A DNA stretch of 64,000 nt, taken from Clostridiales bacterium (GTDB taxonomy: Bacteria > Bacillota > Clostridia > UBA1381). Of this stretch, positions 34,200 to 42,044 are shown one piece after another (the stretch's first letter is position 1; each line of letters starts with the position of its first letter). The stretch covers positions 1 through 64,000 of the forward strand of contig JAQXZB010000075.1 in the NCBI GenBank assembly GCA_029226975.1, written 5' to 3'. The notes under the pieces were generated by a model. The model saw nothing but the letters and a program-made list of their open reading frames with translations, had not been told where the DNA came from and did no database searches. Made by a program: the position numbers and the translations under genes.

Positions 34200-35237
34200 A
34201 TGTTTGTACTTTTATTGTTAATACCGTTTATTATAGGCTGCCGGCCTGTGGGGGACGGCGCGGAGGTTTTCGGAGTTGTTACCACAAAGTCATTGAAGGG
34301 ACTGTTTGCGTCGGGAGTGGTGCTGCATCATTTATGCACATACTTCTGTCCGCCCATAACCTCGCTTGAGGTGTACAGAAATTTGGGCTTTATCATGGTG
34401 AGCGGATTTTTTCTTATTTCCGGCTACGGGCTTACCTACAGCGCAAGGAAAAAGGAGGGGTATCTTAATCACTTCCTGTTAAGGCGGGTTTTGCCGATAA
34501 TCGTGGGCTTTTACCTTTCCGCCTTTGCATACTGTCTTATGTACAGGCATTACCATGTGCTGACATGGGAAATGTTTCGGACCATTGTTACCGGCGCGAA
34601 TTACTGGTTTATATATGCCATACTGATTTTATACATAGGCTTTTACATATCCTTCAGGTTTTTCAAGTCCCAAAACGCACCCTATGCCTGTACGGTCTGG
34701 ACGGTGCTTTACATGGCGGTCATGTTTGTAAAGGGCTTAAAAGCTCCCGGTGTGTACGGATACTGGTGGTTTAATTCCTGTCTTGCCTTTGCGGCGGGGA
34801 TTTGGTTTTGTGTGTATCGTGACAGGATTTTGGGATTTTTGGATAGGGGATATATATGGAAGCTTGTGTTGTCGGCGGCGGTGTTTGGGGCTGCATTTGC
34901 GGGTGTGTATTTGATTGAGGACAAGGCGTCCTTAAAGATACTTGCCTGTGAGCTTATCGCATCGGTCAGCTTCTGTGTGTTGGTTTTGCAGTTTTGTATG
35001 CGGTTTAAGGTCAATAATATTGTGCTTAAAAGCTTGGGTACGGTGTCACTGGAACTGTATCTTGTACAGGCGCTGTGGATTTACGTTGTGGGCAACGAAT
35101 ACACCTCACAGTGGCATGCGGTTTTAATGGTGTTTAATATTATAATAAGAACGGTGCTGCTTGCATGGGTGGTGCATTATGTATCAAAAGGAATTATGTG
35201 GATTGTTGAGAAAGTGAGATTTTTGATATGGAAATAG
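34200..35237 (+). CDS. Acyltransferase 3-type membrane protein
   Basis: A 345-aa integral membrane protein with roughly ten hydrophobic helices. It has the acyltransferase-3 hallmark of an early conserved histidine in LFASGVVLHHLCTYF and FIMVSGFFLISGYGL, then LRRVLPIIVGFYL. This family O-acylates sugars of surface polysaccharide or lipid-linked precursors. The acceptor here is unknown. The frame extends upstream to 34020, but it crosses the divergent promoters; ATG 34200 after GGGAG is chosen. It overlaps the GNAT gene by 10 bp. Confidence 0.85.
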   Translation: MFVLLLLIPFIIGCRPVGDGAEVFGVVTTKSLKGLFASGVVLHHLCTYFCPPITSLEVYRNLGFIMVSGFFLISGYGLTYSARKKEGYLNHFLLRRVLPIIVGFYLSAFAYCLMYRHYHVLTWEMFRTIVTGANYWFIYAILILYIGFYISFRFFKSQNAPYACTVWTVLYMAVMFVKGLKAPGVYGYWWFNSCLAFAAGIWFCVYRDRILGFLDRGYIWKLVLSAAVFGAAFAGVYLIEDKASLKILACELIASVSFCVLVLQFCMRFKVNNIVLKSLGTVSLELYLVQALWIYVVGNEYTSQWHAVLMVFNIIIRTVLLAWVVHYVSKGIMWIVEKVRFLIWK

Positions 35238-35671
35238 TAAAAATGACGGTAAAGGACATGGATGAGGTTCTTTCAATGGAACGGGAATTTTTCGCAAGCC
35301 CCGCGCTTTTGCATCCTCTTGACGATGAAACCATCAAAAGAACTGTCCGCGCAGCCTGCGGGGGATATTCGGGCTTTTGCGGTTATTTGATGAAATCCGG
35401 CGGCGAAACGGCGGGATTCGGGCATATATCCCGGTACTTTGAGTCCGAGGTGGGCGGCGAGTGTGTGCTGCTTATGGATATATATGTAAAGCCCGAATTT
35501 CGGGGACAGGGCATTGGCTCGGAATATATAAAGAAGATAACGGAGCTGTTTGCGGAAGCAAAGCGTTTCAGGCTCGAAGCGGAGCCGGGAAACAGCCGCG
35601 CAATTGCCATGTATGAAAGATTAGGCTTTAGGACACTTGGATACAAGCAGATGTGCATAGACAAGGAGTGA
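35228..35671 (+). CDS. GNAT-family N-acetyltransferase
   Basis: A 147-aa GNAT fold: DIYVKPEFRGQGIGSEYIKK carries the acetyl-CoA pyrophosphate loop (RGQGIG) and GNSRAIAMYERLGFR is the late beta-bulge motif. Substrate not predictable; RimI-like protein or small-molecule acetylation are both possible. It overlaps the acyltransferase gene and lies 6 nt ahead of the sirtuin gene, so an acetylase and a deacylase share one operon. Confidence 0.9.
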   Translation: MEIVKMTVKDMDEVLSMEREFFASPALLHPLDDETIKRTVRAACGGYSGFCGYLMKSGGETAGFGHISRYFESEVGGECVLLMDIYVKPEFRGQGIGSEYIKKITELFAEAKRFRLEAEPGNSRAIAMYERLGFRTLGYKQMCIDKE

Positions 35672-35677
35672 AAAATT

Positions 35678-36397
35678 ATGGATAAAATACAGAAGCTGGG
35701 CGAAATGATAAAAAACAGCGAACATATTGTATTTTTCGGCGGTGCGGGGGTTTCTACGGAAAGCGGCATACCGGACTTTCGCTCACAGGACGGGCTGTAT
35801 AATCAAAAATACGATTATCCCCCGGAGGAGATTTTGTCCCACAGCTTTTTTGTAAGGCATACCGAGGAATTTTATCGGTTTTACCGGGATAAAATGCTCT
35901 ATCTTGACGCAAAGCCCAACCCGGCTCATTATGCTTTGGCAAGGCTTGAGAAGCAGGGAAAGCTTAGGGCGGTAATAACCCAAAACATTGACGGACTGCA
36001 CCGTATGGCAGGGAGCAATACGGTTTTGGAACTGCATGGGAGCATTTATACAAACTACTGCACCGAATGCGGCAAACGCTACGGAATAGAAGCAATAACC
36101 GAAACCGAGGGAGTACCTCGATGCGAATGCGGCGGTATAATAAAGCCCGATGTTGTGCTTTATGAAGAACCCCTTGACGAGTATATAACAAGCATGGCGG
36201 CGGCATACGCCCAGAGCGCGGATATGTTCATCGTGGGCGGAACTTCCCTTAACGTGTACCCGGCGGCCGGGTTTGTGTATCAGTACATGGGCGATAAGCT
36301 TGTACTTATAAATAAATCCAAAACGCAGATAGACGACAGAGCGGCTCTTGTGATAAACGAAAATATAGGCATGGTGTTTGAACGCTTGGGAATATAA
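35678..36397 (+). CDS. cobB: NAD-dependent protein deacylase (sirtuin)
   Basis: Removes acyl groups from lysine using NAD. The 239-aa protein has the NAD motif GGAGVSTESGIPDFRSQDGLY (residues 21-41; shown to 20 or more only by position), TQNIDGLH (101-108), the general-base histidine LELHGS (His120), and a zinc site with Cys128, Cys131, Cys149 and Cys151 (CTEC and CECGG). VGGTSLNVYPAA and LVLINK complete the Rossmann fold. It is the last gene of the run and ends at a convergent hairpin. Acyl specificity is not clear. Confidence 0.95.
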   Translation: MDKIQKLGEMIKNSEHIVFFGGAGVSTESGIPDFRSQDGLYNQKYDYPPEEILSHSFFVRHTEEFYRFYRDKMLYLDAKPNPAHYALARLEKQGKLRAVITQNIDGLHRMAGSNTVLELHGSIYTNYCTECGKRYGIEAITETEGVPRCECGGIIKPDVVLYEEPLDEYITSMAAAYAQSADMFIVGGTSLNVYPAAGFVYQYMGDKLVLINKSKTQIDDRAALVINENIGMVFERLGI

Positions 36398-36405
36398 TGA
36401 AAATT

Positions 36406-36425
36406 CCTCCCCCGTATGGGGGAGG
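36406..36425. terminator. G/C-rich hairpin between convergent sirtuin and SpoVM-like genes
   Basis: CCTCCCCC (36406-36413) pairs with GGGGGAGG (36418-36425) around GTAT. Downstream on the minus strand comes AATTTTCATT; on the plus strand a second G-rich stretch without a T run. It probably terminates the minus-strand genes and may also act for the sirtuin operon. Confidence 0.6.
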
Positions 36426-36436
36426 GGCGGGGGAGA

Positions 36437-36505
36437 TTACATTTTCAAGAAAAGCTTGGTAATCCCTCTTAGGCATTTAGGCATCTTCCATACAACGATT
36501 TTCAT
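36437..36505 (-). CDS. spoVM: SpoVM-like sporulation micro-peptide (22 aa)
   Basis: Only 22 codons, ATG 36505 to TAA 36437, with the ribosome site AAGGGAG nine nt upstream. The peptide has the SpoVM pattern Met-Lys-x4-Lys-[Leu/Met]-Pro-Lys-x-Leu-x-Gly-Ile: here KMPKCLRGI, compared with KLPKFLGGI in Bacillus subtilis SpoVM (26 aa, recalled from memory). The C-terminal part TKLFLKM is again amphipathic and basic. SpoVM is an amphipathic helix that marks the convex forespore membrane and anchors the spore coat through SpoIVA. A second gene for a small membrane protein lies 15 nt upstream. The presence of sigH supports a sporulating host. The shortness leaves some risk of chance similarity. Confidence 0.75.
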   Translation of the reverse strand: MKIVVWKMPKCLRGITKLFLKM

Positions 36506-36520
36506 AATACGCACTCCCTT

Positions 36521-36685
36521 CTACCACTTAAACAGACATAAATATCCCAGTAAAACAAGTATGACCGTTTCAATTACGGCTATGATAACCGGCGGACAAA
36601 GCAGCCCTGCCGCAATACCTGCGCAGAATGCAAGCGCCCCCAGTCCCACAGCCTTGGCGCAGCCCGGCATACAGAAATTTATCAA
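36521..36685 (-). CDS. Small hydrophobic membrane protein (54 aa), TTG start
   Basis: Open from a TTG at 36685 to TAG at 36523-36521, with GGAGGGGA six nt upstream. The peptide contains two hydrophobic helices (AVGLGALAFCAGIAAGLLC and PPVIIAVIETVILVLLGYL) and four cysteines, and ends LFKW. I do not recognise a family. The arrangement, strong ribosome site and 15-nt gap to the SpoVM-like gene argue that it is real and cotranscribed. A role at the forespore or spore membrane is inferred only from the neighbour. Confidence 0.6.
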   Translation of the reverse strand: MINFCMPGCAKAVGLGALAFCAGIAAGLLCPPVIIAVIETVILVLLGYLCLFKW

Positions 36686-36725
36686 TATAATCCCCTCCGT
36701 TTCTTATCGGATGAACTCTATGCTA

Positions 36726-36734
36726 TAATATATG
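36726..36734 (-). promoter_or_regulatory. Possible mother-cell sigma (SigE/SigK-like) -10 element
   Basis: On the minus strand the sequence reads CATATATTA, which fits the CATAnnnTA pattern of SigE/SigK -10 boxes, about 40 nt upstream of the TTG start. I could not find a clear -35 partner. The same bases contain a plus-strand TATAAT, so this is tentative. Confidence 0.35.
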
Positions 36735-36765
36735 AAATAAAGCCTGTCCGTGACACAAAATAATG

Positions 36766-36794
36766 TTGCTTTTTTAAAACTTATATGGTATAAT
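36766..36794 (+). promoter_or_regulatory. Promoter of nfeD-SPFH operon
   Basis: TTGCTT (36766-36771), 17-nt spacer, TATAAT (36789-36794), with TGG just before the -10. The leader is short and contains AAGGAGGTGG (36801-36810). Confidence 0.75.
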
Positions 36795-36815
36795 CAAGTT
36801 AAGGAGGTGGGACGT

Positions 36816-37250
36816 ATGTCATTATCGGTGATATGGTTTGCGGCGTTTGCGGTGTTTGTTATCATCGAAGCGTGTACATATCAGATTGTATCGATATGGC
36901 TGGCAATCGGAGCGTTGGGCGGTTTTGCGGCTTATTGCATGGGATGTGAGTTTTATGTGCAGATGATAGTTTTTCTTGTAATATCCTTTGCGCTTTTGGG
37001 ACTGTTAAGACCCGTATCACTCAGGCTTATGAAAAATAAGGGAATAAAAACCAATGCCGAGAGCCTTATAGGAAAGGAAGTTCTCATTACCGAGGCGGTT
37101 GATAATATGCGTCAGACCGGAAAGGGCAAGGTCGGCGGCATGGAATGGACCGTCAGAAGTGTGGGAGATGAAAGGGTTGAGGCGGGTGTGTCGGCAACCG
37201 TCGTAAGGATTGAGGGCGTAAAGCTCATGGTTAAAGGAAAGGAAGAATAG
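36816..37250 (+). CDS. NfeD-family membrane protein
   Basis: A 144-aa short NfeD: hydrophobic helices (VIWFAAFAVFVIIEACTYQI, LAIGALGGFAAYCMG, QMIVFLVISFALLGLL), then a soluble OB-fold domain (SLIGKEVLITEAVDNMRQTG to MVKGKEE). NfeD proteins partner with SPFH/stomatin proteins in membrane microdomains; the next gene is such a protein, 2 nt away. ATG 36816 sits six nt after AAGGAGGTGG; the frame upstream of it runs through the promoter. Confidence 0.92.
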   Translation: MSLSVIWFAAFAVFVIIEACTYQIVSIWLAIGALGGFAAYCMGCEFYVQMIVFLVISFALLGLLRPVSLRLMKNKGIKTNAESLIGKEVLITEAVDNMRQTGKGKVGGMEWTVRSVGDERVEAGVSATVVRIEGVKLMVKGKEE

Positions 37251-37252
37251 TT

Positions 37253-38143
37253 ATGGGTTTTGTTATAGGAGTATTGATTGTAATTATAGCGATTATTATC
37301 GCAAACGTTAAGGTTGTGCCTCAGGCACACGCATACATTATAGAACGCTTCGGCGGCTATTACACCACATGGGGAACGGGGCTTAAATTTAAGGTGCCCT
37401 TTATTGACAAAATAGCAAGCAAGGTAAGCCTTAAGGAGCACGTTGTGGATTTCCCGCCCCAGCCGGTTATTACCGAGGATAACGTTACCATGCAGATAGA
37501 CACGGTTGTGTATTATCAGATAACCGACCCCAAGCTTTATACCTACGGAGTGGAAAGACCCATGATGGCGATAGAAAATCTTACCGCCACCACCTTAAGA
37601 AATATAATAGGTGATTTGGAGCTTGACGAAACTCTCACATCGAGAGATACGGTAAACACAAAAATGCGTTCCATTCTTGACGAAGCCACCGACCCCTGGG
37701 GAATTAAGATAAACAGAGTGGAGCTTAAAAACATAATCCCGCCCAGGGAGATACAAGACGCCATGGAACGTCAGATGAAGGCTGAAAGAGAAAGACGAGA
37801 GAGTATTTTAAGAGCCGAGGGCGAGAAAAAGAGTGCGGTTTTGATTGCCGAGGGTGAAAAGGAGTCGGCAATTTTAAGAGCCGAAGCAAAGAAGCAGGCG
37901 GCAATAAAGGAAGCTGAGGGTCAGGCGGAGGCGATAGTCACCGTACAAAACGCCGTTGCCGAGGGTATCAGAAAAATCAACGAGGCAGCGCCCGGGGACG
38001 GATACATTGCGATAAAATCCCTGGAAGCTTTTGAAAAGGCAGCCGACGGAAAGGCGACAAAGCTTATAATCCCCTCAGACATACAGGGGCTTGCAGGCTT
38101 GGCGGCTTCCTTAAAGGAAATTATTAAAGAAGATGTGAAGTAA
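37253..38143 (+). CDS. SPFH/Band 7 (stomatin-like, QmcA-type) protein
   Basis: A 296-aa protein with one N-terminal membrane helix (GVLIVIIAIIIANVKVV), an SPFH domain (AYIIERFGGYYTTWGTGLKF, TVVYYQITDP), then a long Ala/Glu/Lys-rich coiled coil (about 180-235, ERRESILRAEGEKKSAVLIA). It forms oligomeric scaffolds in the membrane and is the usual partner of NfeD. The operon is closed by a strong terminator. Confidence 0.94.
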   Translation: MGFVIGVLIVIIAIIIANVKVVPQAHAYIIERFGGYYTTWGTGLKFKVPFIDKIASKVSLKEHVVDFPPQPVITEDNVTMQIDTVVYYQITDPKLYTYGVERPMMAIENLTATTLRNIIGDLELDETLTSRDTVNTKMRSILDEATDPWGIKINRVELKNIIPPREIQDAMERQMKAERERRESILRAEGEKKSAVLIAEGEKESAILRAEAKKQAAIKEAEGQAEAIVTVQNAVAEGIRKINEAAPGDGYIAIKSLEAFEKAADGKATKLIIPSDIQGLAGLAASLKEIIKEDVK

Positions 38144-38147
38144 AATC

Positions 38148-38175
38148 AAAACCACCGGCAAATCCGGTGGTTTTT
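38148..38175 (+). terminator. Terminator of nfeD-SPFH operon
   Basis: ACCACCGG (38151-38158) and CCGGTGGT (38164-38171) with flanking AAA/TTT pairs, 5-nt loop, then a T run. Confidence 0.92.
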
Positions 38176-38264
38176 CGTGGATAAAAATGCCCTTTTGTGT
38201 ACTCTACACAAAAATTGCTATAAATTTAACAGTTTTTTTAAAGGCTAACAACGTTAAAAAAATG

Positions 38265-38293
38265 TTGCAAAAAAGGGTAAAATACGCTATAAT
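38265..38293 (+). promoter_or_regulatory. Promoter of the mmdA-oad operon
   Basis: TTGCAA (38265-38270), 17-nt spacer, TATAAT (38288-38293). The leader is about 120 nt, AT-rich, with only a weak CCGT/ACGG hairpin, so I see no known riboswitch in it. Confidence 0.75.
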
Positions 38294-38421
38294 GTACAAT
38301 AGGTAAATTTTTAAATATAGGGAAAATGCCGTTCACAAGACGGTGGATTCGTATATAGGGGTAAAACTCTTTTAATCATAATTTTATCTACTTAATTTTA
38401 TCAAAAAACGGAGGTTGTATC

Positions 38422-39972
38422 ATGGGAACAGTTGATAAACTGACTGAGCTTCAATACCGCAGAAATGTCATTGAGCAGGGCGGCGGCGAAGCAAAAATCA
38501 AAAAACAGCATGATGCCGATAAGCTTACAGCCCGCGAGAGAATAAATGCTCTTTTGGACGAGGGCAGCTTTGTTGAGGTTGACGCTTTTGTCAGCCACAG
38601 ATGCTCTGAATTCGGAATGGACAGAACGGAAATTCCGGGCGAGGGCGTCGTAACGGGTTACGGCACCGTGGACGGACGTCTTACGTTTGTTTATGCGCAG
38701 GACTTTACCGCCATGGGCGGCTCGCTGGGCGAAATGCACGCCAAGAAAATATGCAAGGTTATGGATATGGCTGCCAAAATGGGAGCTCCGATAATCGGCA
38801 TGAACGACAGTGGCGGCGCAAGAATACAGGAGGGCGTTGACGCACTCTCGGGCTTTGGCGACATCTTCTACAGAAATACATTAAACAGCGGTGTTATTCC
38901 GCAGATAAGCGTTATAATGGGTCCGTGTGCGGGCGGTGCGGTTTATTCGCCGGCTATTACGGATTTCATATTCATGGTTGACAAAACCTCGCAGATGTTC
39001 ATAACCGGTCCTCAGGTTATAAAATCGGTTACCGGCGAGGACGTTACCGCAAACGATTTGGGCGGCGCACAGGTTCACAACTCGGAATCGGGCGTTGCAC
39101 ATTTTAGAGCTTCAAACGATGAGGAGTGCATAGAGCAGATTAAAAAGCTGCTTTCATATCTTCCCTCAAACAACCTTGAGGAAGCACCCCTTGCCGATGT
39201 GACAGACCCCATAAACAGACTGTCCGAGAAGCTTACGACAATAGTCCCCGACGACGCGTCAAAGGCATACGACGTTAAGGAGGTTATTGCCGAAATCGTT
39301 GATAACGGCGACTTCTTTGAGATAATGAAGGATTTTGCAAAAAATATCGTCATAGGCTTTGCAAGAATGAACGGTCAGACGGTGGGCGTGGTTGCAAATC
39401 AGCCCAAGGTTATGGCAGGTTCTTTGGATATTAACTCGTCGGATAAGGCGGCAAGATTTATCCGCTTCTGCGACAGCTTCAATATCCCCCTTGTAACCCT
39501 TACCGATGTTCCGGGCTACTTCCCCGGCATTGAGCAGGAAAAGGGCGGAATTATCCGTCACGGCGCAAAAATTCTTTACGCTTACAGCGAGGCTACTGTG
39601 CCTAAGATAAACGTTATCTTAAGAAAGGCATACGGCGGCGCGTACATAGCAATGAGCTCAAAGCACTTGGGCGCGGATATGGTTATGGCATGGCCTACCG
39701 CCGAGATTGCGGTTATGGGTCCCGAGGGCGCGGCAAATATTATATTTAAGAATGATATTAAGGAAAGTGCCGACCCCATCGCCACAAGACAGGAAAAGAT
39801 ACAGGAATACAGAAACAAGTTTGCATCACCCTTTGAGGCGGCAAAGAGAGGCTATGTTGACGATGTCATCGAGCCGGACTCCACAAGACCCAGAATTATT
39901 GCGGCTCTTGAGATGCTTGCGTCAAAGCGTGAAACAAGACCGGCGAAGAAGCACGGAAATCTCCCTGTTTAA
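38422..39972 (+). CDS. mmdA: Methylmalonyl-CoA decarboxylase alpha / 12S-type acyl-CoA carboxyltransferase
   Basis: A 516-aa carboxyltransferase of the propionyl/methylmalonyl-CoA class. It moves CO2 between an acyl-CoA and the biotin carrier. It has both crotonase-like halves: [20 protein letters not shown] and [19 protein letters not shown] in the first, [19 protein letters not shown] and [20 protein letters not shown] in the second. Together with the downstream biotin carrier and OadB it can form a Na+-pumping methylmalonyl-CoA decarboxylase; with the 5S-type subunit it could form a transcarboxylase. First gene of a five-gene operon with an AGGAGGT-like site (GGAGGTTG). Confidence 0.93.
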   Translation: MGTVDKLTELQYRRNVIEQGGGEAKIKKQHDADKLTARERINALLDEGSFVEVDAFVSHRCSEFGMDRTEIPGEGVVTGYGTVDGRLTFVYAQDFTAMGGSLGEMHAKKICKVMDMAAKMGAPIIGMNDSGGARIQEGVDALSGFGDIFYRNTLNSGVIPQISVIMGPCAGGAVYSPAITDFIFMVDKTSQMFITGPQVIKSVTGEDVTANDLGGAQVHNSESGVAHFRASNDEECIEQIKKLLSYLPSNNLEEAPLADVTDPINRLSEKLTTIVPDDASKAYDVKEVIAEIVDNGDFFEIMKDFAKNIVIGFARMNGQTVGVVANQPKVMAGSLDINSSDKAARFIRFCDSFNIPLVTLTDVPGYFPGIEQEKGGIIRHGAKILYAYSEATVPKINVILRKAYGGAYIAMSSKHLGADMVMAWPTAEIAVMGPEGAANIIFKNDIKESADPIATRQEKIQEYRNKFASPFEAAKRGYVDDVIEPDSTRPRIIAALEMLASKRETRPAKKHGNLPV

Positions 39973-39993
39973 TTATCGAAAGGAGTTATTGAC

Positions 39994-40350
39994 ATGAGTG
40001 TTTCAGAAGCTTTGGCTACAGGTTTGCAGACAACGGTTGTGGGACTGTCGATTGTCTTTTCGGTGCTTATTATAATAATGCTTGTGCTTTACTGCTTCAA
40101 GTTTATATTTGCACCGAAGGAGGAAAAGGCACAGCCCGAGCCACCAAAGCCGGTTGAGGCTGTAAAAGAGCCTGTGGCAGAGGAGCAGGTAAACGAGGAG
40201 GAGCTTATCGCAGTGCTTACGGCAGCGGTTGCGGCAAGTCTTAACACCTCGACATATCATCTGCAAATAAAGTCATACAGACGAGTAGGTAACAATATGC
40301 CATCATGGAATAAGGCTGGCGTTACGGAAACCATAAATAACAGATTTTAA
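39994..40350 (+). CDS. OadG/MmdD-type small membrane subunit of the decarboxylase
   Basis: A 118-aa protein with one N-terminal helix (TVVGLSIVFSVLIIIMLVLY), an acidic Pro-rich linker, and a short C-terminal domain (VLTAAVAASLNTSTYHLQIK, then SWNKAGVTETINNRF). The C-terminal block is typical of methylmalonyl-CoA decarboxylase delta/OadG subunits, which tether the carboxyltransferase and biotin carrier to the OadB pump. The ATG lies 21 nt after mmdA with an AAAGGAG site. Confidence 0.88.
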   Translation: MSVSEALATGLQTTVVGLSIVFSVLIIIMLVLYCFKFIFAPKEEKAQPEPPKPVEAVKEPVAEEQVNEEELIAVLTAAVAASLNTSTYHLQIKSYRRVGNNMPSWNKAGVTETINNRF

Positions 40351-40365
40351 AAGGAGGCTATAACA

Positions 40366-40746
40366 ATGAGAAAGTTCAATATAACTGTAAACGGAACAAC
40401 ATACGAGGTTGACGTGGAGGAGGTCGGCGGAGTACAGGCTCCCGCAGCCGCTCCCGTACAGGCTGCTCCCGCTCCGGCACCGGCAGCTCCCAAGGCAGCG
40501 CCTAAGGCTGCTCCCGCAGCAGGCAGCGCAGGTGCGGTTAAGGTAAGCGCACCCATGCCCGGTACAATCGTATCCGTAAAGGTAAATGTGGGTGACAGCG
40601 TAAAGTCTGACACCGTAGTTGCAATTCTTGAGGCAATGAAGATGGAGAACGAAATCTTTGCCGGCAAGGACGGCACAATCGCAAGCGTTAACGTATCCGC
40701 CGGCGACAGCGTAAACAGCGGCGACGTTATCGTAACAATGAACTGA
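40366..40746 (+). CDS. Biotin carboxyl carrier subunit
   Basis: A 126-aa carrier with an Ala/Pro-rich flexible linker (about 25-55) and a C-terminal biotinyl domain. Biotin attaches to Lys92 in EAMKMEN, preceded by SAPMPGTIVSVKVNVGDSV. It shuttles CO2 between the carboxyltransferases and OadB. AAAGGAGG ribosome site, 15 nt after the OadG-type gene. Confidence 0.96.
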   Translation: MRKFNITVNGTTYEVDVEEVGGVQAPAAAPVQAAPAPAPAAPKAAPKAAPAAGSAGAVKVSAPMPGTIVSVKVNVGDSVKSDTVVAILEAMKMENEIFAGKDGTIASVNVSAGDSVNSGDVIVTMN

Positions 40747-40775
40747 TACCGATTTTGGAAAGTGGTGACAAGAAA

Positions 40776-42023
40776 GTGTTAGAGAGTTTAATTAACTTTT
40801 TGAGCGAAACGGGTATTGCAAAGATGTTCTCGCAGATGGCCCAATCCGCCGCTGACGGAAACTGGCTCCAGGTTGTAGGAACGCCGCTTATGATAGCAAT
40901 TGCCTGCGTGCTTTTGTATCTTGCCATTGTCAAGAAATACGAGCCGCTGCTGCTTTTGCCCATAGCCTTCGGTATGCTTCTTACAAACCTGCCCATGGAA
41001 TTTACGCAAAAGCTTATGCATCCCGATTTCTTCGTAAATGACGAGTACCTCATAGACGGGCATTTGAATATTCAGCTCATATGCTCCGAGGGAGGGCTTT
41101 TGGATTTATTGTATTTGGGCGTTAAGCTGGGCATATATCCGCCCCTTATCTTCTTAGGTATAGGCGTTATGACCGACTTCGGCCCCCTTATCGCAAACCC
41201 CAAGAGCCTGCTTTTGGGTGCGGCGGCACAGTTCGGCGTATTTGCGGCATTTTTAATGGCTTTGGTTTTAGGTGCACTGGGACTGGGCTTTGGCGTAAAC
41301 GAGGCGGCTTCCATCGGTATTATCGGCGGTGCGGACGGACCTACGGCGATTTTCGTAACAAAATCCCTTGCTCCCAAGCTTCTTCCGGCAATAGCCGTTG
41401 CGGCGTACTCATACATGGCGCTTATCCCGGTTATTCAGCCGCCGTTTATGAAGCTTCTTACAACAAAGAAAACAAGAAGTATTAAAATGGCACAGCTTCG
41501 TCCCGTAAGCAGAACGGAAAAAATTCTGTTCCCGATTATCGTAACAATAGTTGTTGCGCTTATCGTGCCGGACGCGGTTTCGCTTGTGGGCTGCCTGATG
41601 CTCGGAAACCTTGTTAAGGAATCGGGCGTTGCGGACAGACTTAGCAATACAATGAAAAATGAGCTTACAAACATAGTAACAATATTCTTGGGAACAACAG
41701 TCGGAGCTACCGCAACTGCGGAAAGCTTCCTAAATCCCCAGACCTTGGGTATCATCGCACTGGGTCTTATAGCCTTTTGTTTCTCCACAATCGGAGGACT
41801 TCTGTTGGGCGATTTGATGTGCGTGCTTACCAAGGGCAAGGTAAACCCCCTTATCGGCTCGGCAGGTGTGTCGGCAGTGCCGATGGCGGCGCGTGTGGCA
41901 CAGACGGTGGGACAGAAGGAAAATCCCTCAAACTTCCTGCTCATGCACGCAATGGGACCCAACGTTGCCGGAGTTATCGGCTCGGCGGTTGCGGCGGGTG
42001 TGTTCCTTGCAATGTTTAAATAA
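40776..42023 (+). CDS. oadB: Na+-translocating decarboxylase beta subunit (OadB/MmdB/GcdB family)
   Basis: Polytopic 415-aa subunit that decarboxylates carboxybiotin and pumps Na+ out of the cell. Family signatures are clear: MTDFGPLIANPKSLLLGAAAQF as position 41168-41233, GIIGGADGPTAIFVTK and the late MHAMGPNVAGVIGSAVAAG. The frame is open back to a TTG at 40755, but GTG 40776, seven nt after GGTGAC, gives the usual LESLINFLSETG start. Fourth gene of the operon; GC content and codon use match the neighbours. Confidence 0.95.
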   Translation: MLESLINFLSETGIAKMFSQMAQSAADGNWLQVVGTPLMIAIACVLLYLAIVKKYEPLLLLPIAFGMLLTNLPMEFTQKLMHPDFFVNDEYLIDGHLNIQLICSEGGLLDLLYLGVKLGIYPPLIFLGIGVMTDFGPLIANPKSLLLGAAAQFGVFAAFLMALVLGALGLGFGVNEAASIGIIGGADGPTAIFVTKSLAPKLLPAIAVAAYSYMALIPVIQPPFMKLLTTKKTRSIKMAQLRPVSRTEKILFPIIVTIVVALIVPDAVSLVGCLMLGNLVKESGVADRLSNTMKNELTNIVTIFLGTTVGATATAESFLNPQTLGIIALGLIAFCFSTIGGLLLGDLMCVLTKGKVNPLIGSAGVSAVPMAARVAQTVGQKENPSNFLLMHAMGPNVAGVIGSAVAAGVFLAMFK

Positions 42024-42044
42024 TCATAAAGGAGTGAGTATAAA

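Noticed and set aside
36378-36728. A 116-codon plus-strand ORF between the sirtuin and nfeD genes
   Set aside because: It starts inside the sirtuin gene, has no ribosome site, its residues do not look like a folded protein, and it lies opposite the better supported SpoVM-like and 54-aa genes on the minus strand.
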